DNA from: Bradyrhizobium sp. PSBB068
Lineage (GTDB): Bacteria > Pseudomonadota > Alphaproteobacteria > Rhizobiales > Xanthobacteraceae
Length of the DNA: 64,000 bases
Reading direction: 5' to 3'
NCBI GenBank assembly: GCA_016839165.1
Contig: CP069300.1
Span: 2,604,001 to 2,668,000 of the forward strand
The notes below the pieces were generated by a model, which worked only from the letters and a program-made list of their open reading frames with translations, was not told the DNA's origin and did no database searches. Below, in pieces: positions 51,987-60,678 of the stretch; the stretch's first letter is position 1; each line of letters begins with the position of its first letter. The position numbers were made by a program, and so were the translations under genes.

Positions 51987-52753
51987 GGGTTCGGCTCGAT
52001 CACTTCAAGGCCATCCTCTGCGATATCGACGGATGTCTGATTGCGGGAGACACGGCGTTGCCAGGCGCATCCGAACTGGTGTCCCGGTTCGGAGACCGGC
52101 TGATCGCGATCTCCAACAATTCGACGGATACGCCGGAAACGCTGGCGGCGCGTCTTGCTCGGCTTGGTCTTGCGTTACCTGCGGATCGGATCGTCCTCGC
52201 GGGCGCGACCGCGATCGACGAGATCGCGATGGCGTCACCCGAAGCCAGGCTGGCGCTGATCGGCTCTGCGACGCTGGCCGCTCGAGCCTCGATGAGAGGA
52301 TTGGTTCTCACCGACCGGGACGCGGATTTCGCGTTGCTGACCCGCGACGTCGACTTCACCTATGAGCGTCTTGAAAGGTTGGTGCGCCTGCTGAGCGCCG
52401 GCACCGAACTGATCGTCGCCAACATCGATGCTACTCACCCTGCCGCGGACGGAGGTCTTGTCCCGGAAACAGGAGCTCTCCTCGGTGCCGTCAAAACCTG
52501 CTTGCCTGGTCTGAGGTACCGGGCGATCGGAAAGCCGGAGGAGGCGCTGTTCAGAGCTGCGTTGCTGAAGGCGGGCGTTGAATCCTGCGAGGCGATCGTG
52601 ATCGGCGACAATCCTGAAACCGACGGGGAGGGCGCGCGGCGCCTTGGGATAGCCTTTGCAGGAATTGGCAATGGCTCCGCTCGGAATATTGCCGAGTTGA
52701 TGCTCAGAAATGACGCGCTTGGAAACGCCCGTGCCAGTGAGCGCGACCTATAG
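51983..52753 (+). CDS. HAD-IIA family phosphatase (NagD-like)
   Basis: This 256-residue HAD hydrolase has the motif I DIDG (D14-x-D16), motif II SNNST, and motif III/IV KPEEALFRAALLKAG with IGDNPETDGEGARRLGI. It is fused to the previous gene by an ATGA overlap. HAD-IIA enzymes include glycerol-phosphate and phosphoglycolate phosphatases, so phosphodiester to phosphomonoester to free sugar alcohol is a plausible chain. Confidence 0.85.
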   Translation: MRVRLDHFKAILCDIDGCLIAGDTALPGASELVSRFGDRLIAISNNSTDTPETLAARLARLGLALPADRIVLAGATAIDEIAMASPEARLALIGSATLAARASMRGLVLTDRDADFALLTRDVDFTYERLERLVRLLSAGTELIVANIDATHPAADGGLVPETGALLGAVKTCLPGLRYRAIGKPEEALFRAALLKAGVESCEAIVIGDNPETDGEGARRLGIAFAGIGNGSARNIAELMLRNDALGNARASERDL

Positions 52754-52931
52754 CGTTCGATATGCATAGCAAGTAGGGCAAAGCGGAGTCCGGAAGACGA
52801 GCCCGATTGACTGCATTTAACGGAACGGCCCTACGCAACGGTTCCGGGCCTGCGCGAAGGGCAACCAGCTGGTCAACGGCGATGGCAATTCGTGTGCTCT
52901 ACGTGTGCAATGAGAGGTCAAAACAGGTACA

Positions 52932-52969
52932 AACGTGTGCAATTTGGGCTAGTTTGGAGTGCACACGTT
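52932..52969. promoter_or_regulatory. 10-bp inverted repeat plus direct copy upstream of dusA
   Basis: aacgtgtgca (52932-52941) and tgcacacgtt (52960-52969) are perfect inverted repeats 18 bases apart. A direct copy acgtgtgcaat also lies at 52901-52911, 32 bases upstream of its twin, and cgtgtgc at 52891. The cluster sits 35-115 bases before the dusA start and could be an operator or RNA leader. Confidence 0.45.
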
Positions 52970-53004
52970 CGTGCTTCATCCCATTGAAAGTGTAAGGTAA
53001 ATAA

Positions 53005-54000
53005 TTGGAATCGCAAGACTATCTCTTTTCCGTGGCTCCGATGATGGACTGGACCGACCGGCATTGCAGGGTCTTCCATCGCCTGATGTCGCGGCGGGCG
53101 CGGCTCTATACGGAGATGCTGACCACCGGTGCCGTGATCCACGGCGACCGGGCGCGATTGCTCGGCTTCGATGCCAGCGAGCATCCGGTGGCGCTGCAGC
53201 TCGGCGGTTCCGATCCGCGCGACCTCGCGACCGCCGCGAAGATCGGCGAGGATTTCGGCTATGACGAGATCAACCTCAATGTCGGCTGCCCGTCGGACCG
53301 GGTGAAGGACGGCCGGTTCGGCGCCTGCCTGATGGCGGAGCCTGCGCTGGTCGCCGAAGGCGTTGCGGCGATGAAGCGCGCGGTGAAAATCCCTGTCACT
53401 GTGAAATGCCGGATCGGCATCGACGACCAGGATCCGGAAGTCGCTCTCGATACGCTGGCGCGCGGCGTGATTGCCGCAGGCGCGGATGCGCTCGTCGTGC
53501 ATGCGCGCAAGGCCTGGCTCAACGGGTTGTCGCCGAAGGAGAACCGCGACATCCCGCCGCTCGACTACGATCGCGTCTATCGTCTCAAGGCGGCGTTGCC
53601 GCACGTGCCCATCACCATCAACGGCGGCATCAAGAGTATTGCCGAGGCGAAGCAGCATCTGGCGCATGTCGATGGCGTGATGCTGGGGCGGGCAGCCTAT
53701 CAGGAGCCGTGGCGGCTGCTCACGGTCGATTCCGAGCTGTTCGGTGAAACGCCGCCACATGCGACGATGAAGGACGTGTTCGCGGCGATGCTGCCCTATA
53801 TCGAGCGGCAACTGGCTGAAGGCACGCGGCTGCATTCGATCACGCGCCATTTCGTCGGCGCCTTCCATGGCGTTCCCGGCGCGCGGGCGTTCCGCAGGCA
53901 CCTCGCGGAGAACGGCGTGCGGCCGGGCGCCGGTGTCAACGTGCTGCGCGACGCGATCGCGCTGGTTGACGATCGCGCACGCGCAGCCGTGGCGGCCTGA
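53005..54000 (+). CDS. dusA: tRNA-dihydrouridine synthase A
   Basis: This 331-residue FMN enzyme reduces uridines in the tRNA D-loop. It starts at TTG 53005: the conserved FSVAPMMDWTDRHCRVF begins at residue 8, so the ATG at 53040 would cut it. The catalytic cysteine segment NVGCPSDRVKDGRFGACLM, the ADALVVHARKAWLNGLSPKE segment and NGGIKS (FMN phosphate) are seen. It converges on the LysR gene with 9 bases between. Confidence 0.92.
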   Translation: MESQDYLFSVAPMMDWTDRHCRVFHRLMSRRARLYTEMLTTGAVIHGDRARLLGFDASEHPVALQLGGSDPRDLATAAKIGEDFGYDEINLNVGCPSDRVKDGRFGACLMAEPALVAEGVAAMKRAVKIPVTVKCRIGIDDQDPEVALDTLARGVIAAGADALVVHARKAWLNGLSPKENRDIPPLDYDRVYRLKAALPHVPITINGGIKSIAEAKQHLAHVDGVMLGRAAYQEPWRLLTVDSELFGETPPHATMKDVFAAMLPYIERQLAEGTRLHSITRHFVGAFHGVPGARAFRRHLAENGVRPGAGVNVLRDAIALVDDRARAAVAA

Positions 54001-54009
54001 CGCGACAAA

Positions 54010-54906
54010 CTACGGCTTGCGCTGACGCCGCACGACCTCCTGTGCGACCTTGAGGAAATTGAACAGGTGCGGCATCCGGTTGTCGCGCCGGTAGTTCAGC
54101 GACAGCGCGGTGCCCGGATTGTGTCCCTCATAAGCGCGGTAGGCGACGCCGGGGCGTTCGGCCTGCGAGACTGATTTCGGCACCAACGCAATGCCGACGC
54201 CGACCGACACCAGGCTGATCGCGGTCTGATAGTCCTGCGCCAGCACCTGCGATCTCGGAATGAAGCCCTCTTCGAGGCAGATGTTGAGAATGTGGTCGGC
54301 GAAGCTCGGGCGCGGCTTGCGCGGGTAGAGCACGAAGGTCTCGGCCTTCAGCGCCGCCAGCCGCGGGACCTGCTGCTCGAGCAAGGGCGAGGTGTCGGAC
54401 AGCGCGAGGATCAACGGCTCCTGCAGCAGCGGCTCCGATTTCAATTCCTCGTCGTCGAGCGAGGGGCGGGCAACGGCGATATCGATCTCACGCTGGATCA
54501 CCGCGCGCTTCTGCTCGGCATTGTTCATCGCCGAGAGCGCAAGCTCGACGTCGGGATAGGCCGAACGGAACGCCTTGATCACGTTGGGCAGCACGCCGTA
54601 GGTCGCCGATCCGACGAAGGCGACGCGCAGGTGACCCGAAAAGCCTTCGCCGATCCGCTTGATCTCGCGGTGGGTGCGGTCGAGCCGCTCCAGCACGTCG
54701 CGGGCACGTTCCAGCAGAACGCTACCGGCCTGGGTCAGCCGGATCTGGCTGCGGCTCCGGTCGATCAGGATGACGCCGAGATCGCTTTCCAGCTGCGCGA
54801 TCTGCCGGCTCAGCGGCGGCTGGGCGATCGCGAGCCGCGATGCGGCACGGCCGAAATGCAATTCCTCGGCGACCGCGACGAAATAGACCAGTCGCCTGAG
54901 ATCCAT
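54010..54906 (-). CDS. LysR-family regulator of the catechol genes (CatR/CatM-like)
   Basis: This 298-residue LysR protein starts MDLRRLVYFVAVAEELHFGR (ATG 54906), the form shared by CatR/BenM/CatM/ClcR-type regulators, with HTH ASRLAIAQPPLSRQIAQLES. It lies 189 bases downstream of catB in the same direction. These proteins activate cat genes with cis,cis-muconate; here that role is inferred from position and family. Confidence 0.85.
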   Translation of the reverse strand: MDLRRLVYFVAVAEELHFGRAASRLAIAQPPLSRQIAQLESDLGVILIDRSRSQIRLTQAGSVLLERARDVLERLDRTHREIKRIGEGFSGHLRVAFVGSATYGVLPNVIKAFRSAYPDVELALSAMNNAEQKRAVIQREIDIAVARPSLDDEELKSEPLLQEPLILALSDTSPLLEQQVPRLAALKAETFVLYPRKPRPSFADHILNICLEEGFIPRSQVLAQDYQTAISLVSVGVGIALVPKSVSQAERPGVAYRAYEGHNPGTALSLNYRRDNRMPHLFNFLKVAQEVVRRQRKP

Positions 54907-55095
54907 GACATCGTCGCGCTCGGTCACGGGAGCTAGCCGGACGTTCGGCCACGCGCTTCAAGAGAAGCTGCCGGGAAGGCTGGCCGGGTTTGGTGCCGTG
55001 TGGTCATCAGCGCGCGTTCGAGACGATGGTTTCTGCGCGAAGACTGGGCGTGGGTCCCCGGATTGTCAATTGTCCGCGGGGACGACGTCATCGGA

Positions 55096-56274
55096 CTAGT
55101 CCTCGCGAGCGAAGGCACGGATCTTGTCCTCGTCGACCTCGACGCCGAGACCCGGGCCATCAGGGACGCAGATCTCGAACGCGTCGAATTTGATCGGGTT
55201 GACGACCAGGTCCTCCACGAGAATCCGCGGACCGAAATGCTCGGTGCCCCATTCGAGCTTGGGCAGGGTCGCGAAGGCGGCGAGATGCGCGGCCGCGCCG
55301 ATGCTGCTCTCCAGCAGGCAGCCGCCGTAGAGTTCGAGGCCATGCGCGCCGGCGACCGCGGCCGCACGCTTCATTTCAAACAGGCCACCGCTCTTCACGA
55401 GCTTCAGCGAATAGACACTGCCGCAGCCCATCGTCGCGACGCGGGCAATTTCCTCCTTGGTGAAGGCCGCTTCGTCGACCAGCAACGGGATCGAGGTGCG
55501 CGCCGCGACCCGCGCCATGGCTTCGAGCTGTAGCGCCGAGACCGGTTGCTCGATCAGGGCGACGTCCAGCTCCTCCAGCGCCGGCAGGAAGCGGATACAT
55601 TCGGCCTCGGTCCAACCCTGATTGACATCGACGATCAGCCGCACCTCGTCGCCGAGGCCGGCGCGCAGCGCCTGCAGCCGCCTCAGATCGGCCTGGGGCC
55701 GGTCGAATCCGAACTTGATCTTGAACTGACGGTGTTCGCGGCGCCGCAGCTTCTCCTTGGCTTCCTCCAACTCCTGGCTGCTGTCACCCGAGGCCAGCGC
55801 CCAGATCACCTCCATCCGCTCGCGCACGGCGCCGCCGAGCAGCGCGCTGGCGGGAAGGCCGAGCGTCTTGCCGGCGGCATCAAGCAGGGCGGATTCGATC
55901 GCGCCCTTGGCGGCGAAATTGCGGGTCGCGGCCTTGCTCATGCGCAAGCCATTGGCCTCGAAGGCGAGGGCCGGCTGTCCCAGCAGGGCCGGCGCCAGAT
56001 AATTCGTCACCGCAGCCTTAATCGATTCCACGCTCTCCTCGGCCCAGCGCGGCCCGCCGAGCGTCGAGGCTTCGCCGATCCCCGTGACGCCGTTGTCGAG
56101 CAGCACGCGCACCAGCACGTAACCCTGATGCGTGACTTCCGTGTTCGAGAGCTTGTGCCGCCGGCGCGTCGGCGCTTCCACGATGGTGGCGCGGATGCTG
56201 CGGATCGCAGTGTCCTTGGCGGCAGCCTGCACGTGCTCCACGGGCTCGGCGATTTCAATCACGGCACGGCTCAT
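55096..56274 (-). CDS. catB: Muconate cycloisomerase
   Basis: This 392-residue enolase-superfamily enzyme lactonises cis,cis-muconate to muconolactone. Seen are the KxK base pair (FKIKFGF), the metal ligands DVNQGW, LIEQP and VDEAAF, the second lysine SLKLVKSGG and GGCLLESSIG at the C-terminal strand. GAGGACAT precedes ATG 56274. It follows catA with a hairpin between. Confidence 0.92.
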   Translation of the reverse strand: MSRAVIEIAEPVEHVQAAAKDTAIRSIRATIVEAPTRRRHKLSNTEVTHQGYVLVRVLLDNGVTGIGEASTLGGPRWAEESVESIKAAVTNYLAPALLGQPALAFEANGLRMSKAATRNFAAKGAIESALLDAAGKTLGLPASALLGGAVRERMEVIWALASGDSSQELEEAKEKLRRREHRQFKIKFGFDRPQADLRRLQALRAGLGDEVRLIVDVNQGWTEAECIRFLPALEELDVALIEQPVSALQLEAMARVAARTSIPLLVDEAAFTKEEIARVATMGCGSVYSLKLVKSGGLFEMKRAAAVAGAHGLELYGGCLLESSIGAAAHLAAFATLPKLEWGTEHFGPRILVEDLVVNPIKFDAFEICVPDGPGLGVEVDEDKIRAFARED

Positions 56275-56302
56275 ATGTCCTCACAGGTCAGATCAGAATG
56301 AA

Positions 56303-56327
56303 CCCCGCCAGGCTCTGCCTGGCGGGG
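56303..56327 (-). other. 11-bp hairpin between catA and catB
   Basis: ccccgccaggc (56303-56313) and its complement (56317-56327) pair perfectly round a 3-nt loop, 11 bases after the catA stop on the minus strand. The following minus-strand bases (ttcattctg) are only weakly T-rich. It may set the catA:catB ratio. Confidence 0.5.
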
Positions 56328-56338
56328 CGGAATGCGCA

Positions 56339-57208
56339 TCACTCGGCCGCGACGAGCCGTTCGACGGCCGCCTTCTTGAGCTTGAAGTCGAACTCGAGCA
56401 CGAGGTCGGTGTCGGCGCCGGCCGGCGCCTTGGCGAACTTGCCGATCAGGCTCTGCTTCACGGCGAACACCGAGTCGTTGTCGAGATATTTGGTCTCGGA
56501 ATCGTAGATCTGCGAGATCAGCGATTGATAGCCGTCCTTGGAGAGCATGAAGTGGATGTGGCCGGGACGCCAGGGATGGTGACCCATGTACTTCAACAGC
56601 TCGCCGCCGGCGCCGTCATAGGGGATCGGGTAGGGCTCGGGGCGCAGCGCCACGAAGGCGTATTCACCGTTGGCATCGGTGGTGAAGCGTCCGCGCAGAT
56701 TGTAGGCCGGCTGCTCCGGGTCCTGCAGATCGTAGAGCCCGTTCGGCGCATCTTCCCAGACATCGATGGTGACGCCCTCGATCGGCCGTCCTGCGGTGTC
56801 GCTGATGCGCCCGCTGACCTTCACGGTCTGCGCGTTGTCGAACGTCTTCTTGATGATCGAGGCGCCCTTCGGCAGCACCGGCGGATTCTCCCGGTAGAAC
56901 GGCCCGAGCACGGTGGATTCGCTCTCGCCGTCGGTGACCCGGTGGTCGAGCATGTCGACCAGCACCTCGACGCCGAGAATGTCAGCAATCAGGATGAACT
57001 CGTTGCGCTTCTCGTCCGAGATGTCGCCGGCGCGGCGCAGGAATTCACAAGCCGCGAACCATTCGGCAAAGGTCAGGTCGACCTCCTTGCAGAACGCGTG
57101 CATGTGACGGATCAGGCTGGTCATGATCTGGCGGTTGCGGTCCGGGATATCCGGCGAGAGCGCCGCGATCACGTGGTCGGTGATGGTGTCCTTGTTGACG
57201 TTCAGCAT
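56339..57208 (-). CDS. catA: Catechol 1,2-dioxygenase
   Basis: This 289-residue intradiol dioxygenase opens catechol to cis,cis-muconate with Fe(III). The iron ligands are visible as two Tyr (PNGLYD and EPYPIPYDG) and two His (HPWRPGHIHF). The N-terminal helical linker domain binds phospholipid in this family. ATG 57208 is preceded by GGAGG. The long upstream frame belongs to shadow. Confidence 0.93.
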   Translation of the reverse strand: MLNVNKDTITDHVIAALSPDIPDRNRQIMTSLIRHMHAFCKEVDLTFAEWFAACEFLRRAGDISDEKRNEFILIADILGVEVLVDMLDHRVTDGESESTVLGPFYRENPPVLPKGASIIKKTFDNAQTVKVSGRISDTAGRPIEGVTIDVWEDAPNGLYDLQDPEQPAYNLRGRFTTDANGEYAFVALRPEPYPIPYDGAGGELLKYMGHHPWRPGHIHFMLSKDGYQSLISQIYDSETKYLDNDSVFAVKQSLIGKFAKAPAGADTDLVLEFDFKLKKAAVERLVAAE

Positions 57209-57279
57209 GGTCGTTTCCTCCTTTTCTTGCAGTTTGATCAAGCTTGCATTCCCGTTTTCGGGAATTTCGGCTGGTCGAT

Positions 57280-57804
57280 TCACCAGACAAATTCGTAGGC
57301 CGCATTCTCCAGCATCGCGGGGGCGGGGTGCGGGTCGGCAAGGCTGCCGAACCGGCCGCGAAAGAACAGCAGCGGTCGCGTGCTCTGCTGCAGTGCCATC
57401 TCGCGGACATGGCCGAGGAAGATGGTGTGGTCGCCGGCGATGATCTCGTCGGCGAGATCGGTGACGAAGTACGCCGCCGCGTTGGCGATGACCGGCAGGT
57501 CGTTGCGGCGCTCGAACACGTCGCGGAGGTCGAGCTTCGGCTTGCCGGCGAAATGCCAGGCGAGATCCTCCATGCCCTCGGCAAGCACGCTGACCGCGAA
57601 GCGGCCGGTGCTCTGGATGTTGCGAAGCATCTTCGCGCTCTTGGCGATCGAGATCGCGACCAGAGGCGGATCGAGCGAGACCGACATGAAGGCATTGGCC
57701 GTCATGCCGTGATCGCGTCCCTCGCAATGCGTCGTGATGATGGTGACGCCGGTGCCGAACTGGCCGCAGGCGTTGCGCAGCTCACGCGGATCGATGGTGC
57801 TCAT
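57280..57804 (-). CDS. Flavin reductase (HpaC/PheA2-like)
   Basis: This 174-residue protein of the flavin reductase-like domain reads ELRNACGQFGTGVTIITTHC, then GMTANAFMSVSLDPPLVAIS and a C-terminal DHTIFLGHVREM. It would supply reduced flavin to the oxygenase component encoded divergently at 58682. ATG 57804 overlaps the FAD synthetase stop by four bases. Confidence 0.87.
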   Translation of the reverse strand: MSTIDPRELRNACGQFGTGVTIITTHCEGRDHGMTANAFMSVSLDPPLVAISIAKSAKMLRNIQSTGRFAVSVLAEGMEDLAWHFAGKPKLDLRDVFERRNDLPVIANAAAYFVTDLADEIIAGDHTIFLGHVREMALQQSTRPLLFFRGRFGSLADPHPAPAMLENAAYEFVW

Positions 57805-58418
57805 TGGTTTGCGACCTCGAATTGGGCCAAACGGGATCGAATGGCGCGCGGCGCGGTCACGATATCCTTCCAGTTCTCCAGCGCCGCCGCGGCGGCCGCA
57901 AGACCGGATCGCCGCAGGCTCCGGATCCGGCTGCTGGAGACGATCTCGCCATTGCCGCAGCGCACCGGCGGCAGGATGCGCGTGTTGAAGTGCTGCCGGA
58001 GCAGCTGCGCGGTGCCGCCCTTGCAGGACCCGAAGCGGAAATCCTCGCCGACGATCAGTTCGCATGGCCGCAGGAGCTGCAACTCGGCGAGGAAATCGGC
58101 CGCGCTGCGGCTGACGTAGATCTGGTTGAAGTCCGCGACGACGACATGGTCGGGCGTAAATGTTGCGATGCGATCGAGCTTCTCGTCGAGCGAGATCAGT
58201 GCCTCGGCCTGGCCGAAATACACCTTTGGCGGCGGATCGAAAGTGTAGACCACGGCCGGGACACCGCGGCGCTGCGCTGCCGCAATGGTCTGCCGAAGCA
58301 GTTCCTGATGGCCGCGATGGACGCCGTCGAACGCGCCGATGGTGACGACGCTGGCGTCGAGGGCCAATTCCCCATCGCGATGGAAAGCGACAGCGCTGCT
58401 GTCAAAACCCTTGCCCAT
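57801..58418 (-). CDS. FAD synthetase domain protein without riboflavin kinase domain
   Basis: This 205-residue protein matches the nucleotidyltransferase half of RibF: VVTIGAFDGVHRGHQELLRQ (HxGH loop ~31-34), VVYTFDPPPKVYFG, VGEDFRFGSCKGG and SSSRIRSLRRSG. The C-terminal riboflavin kinase domain of bifunctional RibF (~310 aa) is absent. It overlaps the flavin reductase gene, suggesting a local FMN-to-FAD supply for the monooxygenase. Confidence 0.85.
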   Translation of the reverse strand: MGKGFDSSAVAFHRDGELALDASVVTIGAFDGVHRGHQELLRQTIAAAQRRGVPAVVYTFDPPPKVYFGQAEALISLDEKLDRIATFTPDHVVVADFNQIYVSRSAADFLAELQLLRPCELIVGEDFRFGSCKGGTAQLLRQHFNTRILPPVRCGNGEIVSSSRIRSLRRSGLAAAAAALENWKDIVTAPRAIRSRLAQFEVANQ

Positions 58419-58539
58419 GGTTCGCTCCCTCTGCCGTGCTGTGCATTGTGCATGGTCAGCTGCGGCGCTGCGTCCGCTGGACGATCTTGGCGTCCGGTCG
58501 GTGCACCCAAGTCATAGCGCGAGCCGCGGCGGCCGGCGC

Positions 58540-58555
58540 GGTATGGTGTGATACC
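58540..58555. promoter_or_regulatory. Candidate operator in the divergent cat promoter region
   Basis: ggtat-N6-atacc (58540-58544 and 58551-58555) is a perfect dyad in the 263-base gap between FAD synthetase and the monooxygenase. A second dyad, gtcacgc-N9-gcgtgac (58596-58602 and 58612-58618), lies closer to the monooxygenase. Either may bind the LysR protein, though the first is not the usual ATAC-N7-GTAT order. Confidence 0.45.
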
Positions 58556-58681
58556 TTTCGCCGGCTCCGGGTGAGCGCGTAGCTTTTCCTCCGATGTCAC
58601 GCCGACCAAGAGCGTGACGGGATTGTCCAGGCCAATGCGGCGACGTCCGCCGGTCGAGCGACACAAGCGGAGGAGAAACCC

Positions 58682-60259
58682 ATGACGACAGCAGCAGCTC
58701 TGCGGGCCGACGCGCCTGCGTCGACAACCAGCGTCTATACCGGTGCGGAATTCCTGGACAGCATCCAGGACGGCCGCGAAATCTACATCTATGGCGAGCG
58801 CGTCAAGAACGTCACCCAGCATCCCGCGTTCCGCAATTCGGCCCGGATGGTGGCGCGCTGGTACGACCGCTTCCACGAGAAGAAGGATCAGATCGGCGTT
58901 CTCACCGATACCGGCTCGGGACAGATCACCCATCCGTTCTTCCTCGGCTCGAAAACGGCCGACGACCTTGTGCGGGGCCGCGATGCGATCGCCGAATTGC
59001 AGAAGGTCGCGTATGGCTGGATGGGCCGCTCGCCGGACTACAAGGCGGCATTCCTCGGCACGCTCGGTGCGAATTCGGGCTTCTACGGCGAATATGCCGG
59101 CAACGCCAAGAAGTGGTATTCACGAACCCAGGAGCGGCTCGACTTCTGGAATCATGCCATCGTCAATCCGCCGATCGATCGCGATCGCGCCATCGAGGAG
59201 GTGCGCGACGTCTTCATGCATGTCGAGAAGGAAACCGACGCGGGCCTGATCGTGTCCGGCGCGAAGGTGGTCGCAACCGGCTCGGCGCTGACGCACTACA
59301 ATTTCATCGCCCATTACGGCATCCCGATCAAGGACAAGTCGTTCGCGCTGATCTTCACCGCGCCGATGGATGCCAAGGGCATCAAGCTGATCGCGCGCTC
59401 GTCCTACGAATTCACGGCGGCCGCGACCGGCTCGCCGTTCGACTATCCATTGTCGAGCCGCTTCGACGAGAACGATTCGATCCTCGTGTTCGACAAGGTG
59501 CTGGTGCCCTGGGAGAACGTCTTCATCTATGGCGACGTCGACAAGATCAACCAGTTCTTCCCGGCGTCAGGCTTCATCCCGCGCTTCACGCTGCACGGTG
59601 TGACACGGCTTGCCGTCAAGCTCGACTTCATCGCCGGCCTGTTCTCGATGGCGGTGGAGGCGACCGGCTCGAAGGATTTCCGCGGCGTGCAGACCGCGGT
59701 CGGCGAGGTCATCGCCTGGCGCAATTTGTTCCACGGCATTGCCGACGCGATGGTGAAATCGCCGATCGCCTGGCAGGGCACCGAGGGCTACAATCTGCCT
59801 AACCTGAACTACGGGCTGGCCTATCGTGTGTTCGCGCCGATGGCCTATCCGCGGATCAAGGAATTGATCGAGCGCCATGTCGCGAGCGGCCTGATCTATC
59901 TGCCGTCGAGTTCGGCCGACCTCGAGAGCGAGGCGATTCGGCCCTATCTCGACCGCTTCGTGCGCGGCTCCAACGGCTATGCGGCGATCGACCGGATCAA
60001 GCTGCTCAAGCTGCTGTGGGACGCGATGGGCTCCGAGTTCGGCGGCCGGCACGAGCTCTACGAGCGCAACTATGCCGGCAATTACGAGAATCTGCGCGTC
60101 GAGACGTTGATGGCCGCGAGCGCCACCGGCGATCTCGGCGCCATGCAGGATTTCGTTCGCAACTGCATGAGCGACTACGACGTCTCGGGTTGGACGGCGA
60201 AGGACCTCGTCAATCCCGACGACATCAATCTCGTCAGCCGCGGTCTGGTACAGGGCTGA
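58682..60259 (+). CDS. HpaB-family flavin-dependent aromatic monooxygenase (phenol or 4-hydroxyphenylacetate hydroxylase)
   Basis: This 525-residue oxygenase component uses FADH2 from a partner reductase and hydroxylates a phenol next to its OH. HpaB/PheA1-type features are [58 protein letters not shown] and [25 protein letters not shown] precedes the ATG. Because its neighbours are catechol genes, phenol to catechol is a better guess than 4-hydroxyphenylacetate. Confidence 0.85.
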   Translation: MTTAAALRADAPASTTSVYTGAEFLDSIQDGREIYIYGERVKNVTQHPAFRNSARMVARWYDRFHEKKDQIGVLTDTGSGQITHPFFLGSKTADDLVRGRDAIAELQKVAYGWMGRSPDYKAAFLGTLGANSGFYGEYAGNAKKWYSRTQERLDFWNHAIVNPPIDRDRAIEEVRDVFMHVEKETDAGLIVSGAKVVATGSALTHYNFIAHYGIPIKDKSFALIFTAPMDAKGIKLIARSSYEFTAAATGSPFDYPLSSRFDENDSILVFDKVLVPWENVFIYGDVDKINQFFPASGFIPRFTLHGVTRLAVKLDFIAGLFSMAVEATGSKDFRGVQTAVGEVIAWRNLFHGIADAMVKSPIAWQGTEGYNLPNLNYGLAYRVFAPMAYPRIKELIERHVASGLIYLPSSSADLESEAIRPYLDRFVRGSNGYAAIDRIKLLKLLWDAMGSEFGGRHELYERNYAGNYENLRVETLMAASATGDLGAMQDFVRNCMSDYDVSGWTAKDLVNPDDINLVSRGLVQG

Positions 60260-60293
60260 CGACAAGGCTGACGATCTGGTAAGACAAATCGAT

Positions 60294-60319
60294 GAGCCGC
60301 CGCGATTGCGCGGCGGCTC
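60294..60319 (+). terminator. 11-bp GC-rich hairpin between the monooxygenase and catC
   Basis: gagccgccgcg (60294-60304) and its complement (60309-60319) form a perfect stem with a 4-nt loop, followed by a weak T-rich run (cattatttc). It lies 35 bases after the monooxygenase stop and 29 before catC, so it probably tunes read-through. Confidence 0.6.
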
Positions 60320-60348
60320 CATTATTTCTGCAAAGTGAGCCCATCGCC

Positions 60349-60639
60349 ATGCTATTCCACGTCGAAATGGATGTACGGATTCCGCACGACATCGCAGCCG
60401 AAAAGGTCGACGCGCTGAAGCAGGCCGAACGCGTCCGCGCCATGGAGCTACAGCGCACGGGGGCATGGCGCCATCTATGGCGGGTGGCCGGACGCTACGC
60501 CAATGTCAGCATCTTCGACGTATCGGGCGCGCAGGAGTTGCACGACATCCTGTCCAGCCTGCCGCTGTTTCCCTTCATGGAAATCCAGGTCACGCCGCTG
60601 TGCCGGCATCCGTCCTCGATCCGCGACGACGACCGGTAG
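60349..60639 (+). CDS. catC: Muconolactone delta-isomerase
   Basis: This 96-residue enzyme converts muconolactone to 3-oxoadipate enol-lactone. The start MLFHVEMDVRIPHDIAAEKV, the central GAWRHLWRVAGRYANVSIFD and LSSLPLFPFMEIQVTPLCRH are typical CatC. ATG 60349 is chosen; the frame upstream runs through the hairpin and lacks a ribosome site. Confidence 0.93.
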   Translation: MLFHVEMDVRIPHDIAAEKVDALKQAERVRAMELQRTGAWRHLWRVAGRYANVSIFDVSGAQELHDILSSLPLFPFMEIQVTPLCRHPSSIRDDDR

Positions 60640-60678
60640 CACAAGCTTGTATGCGTGACTGAGGTCGGCGCGTGCGTC

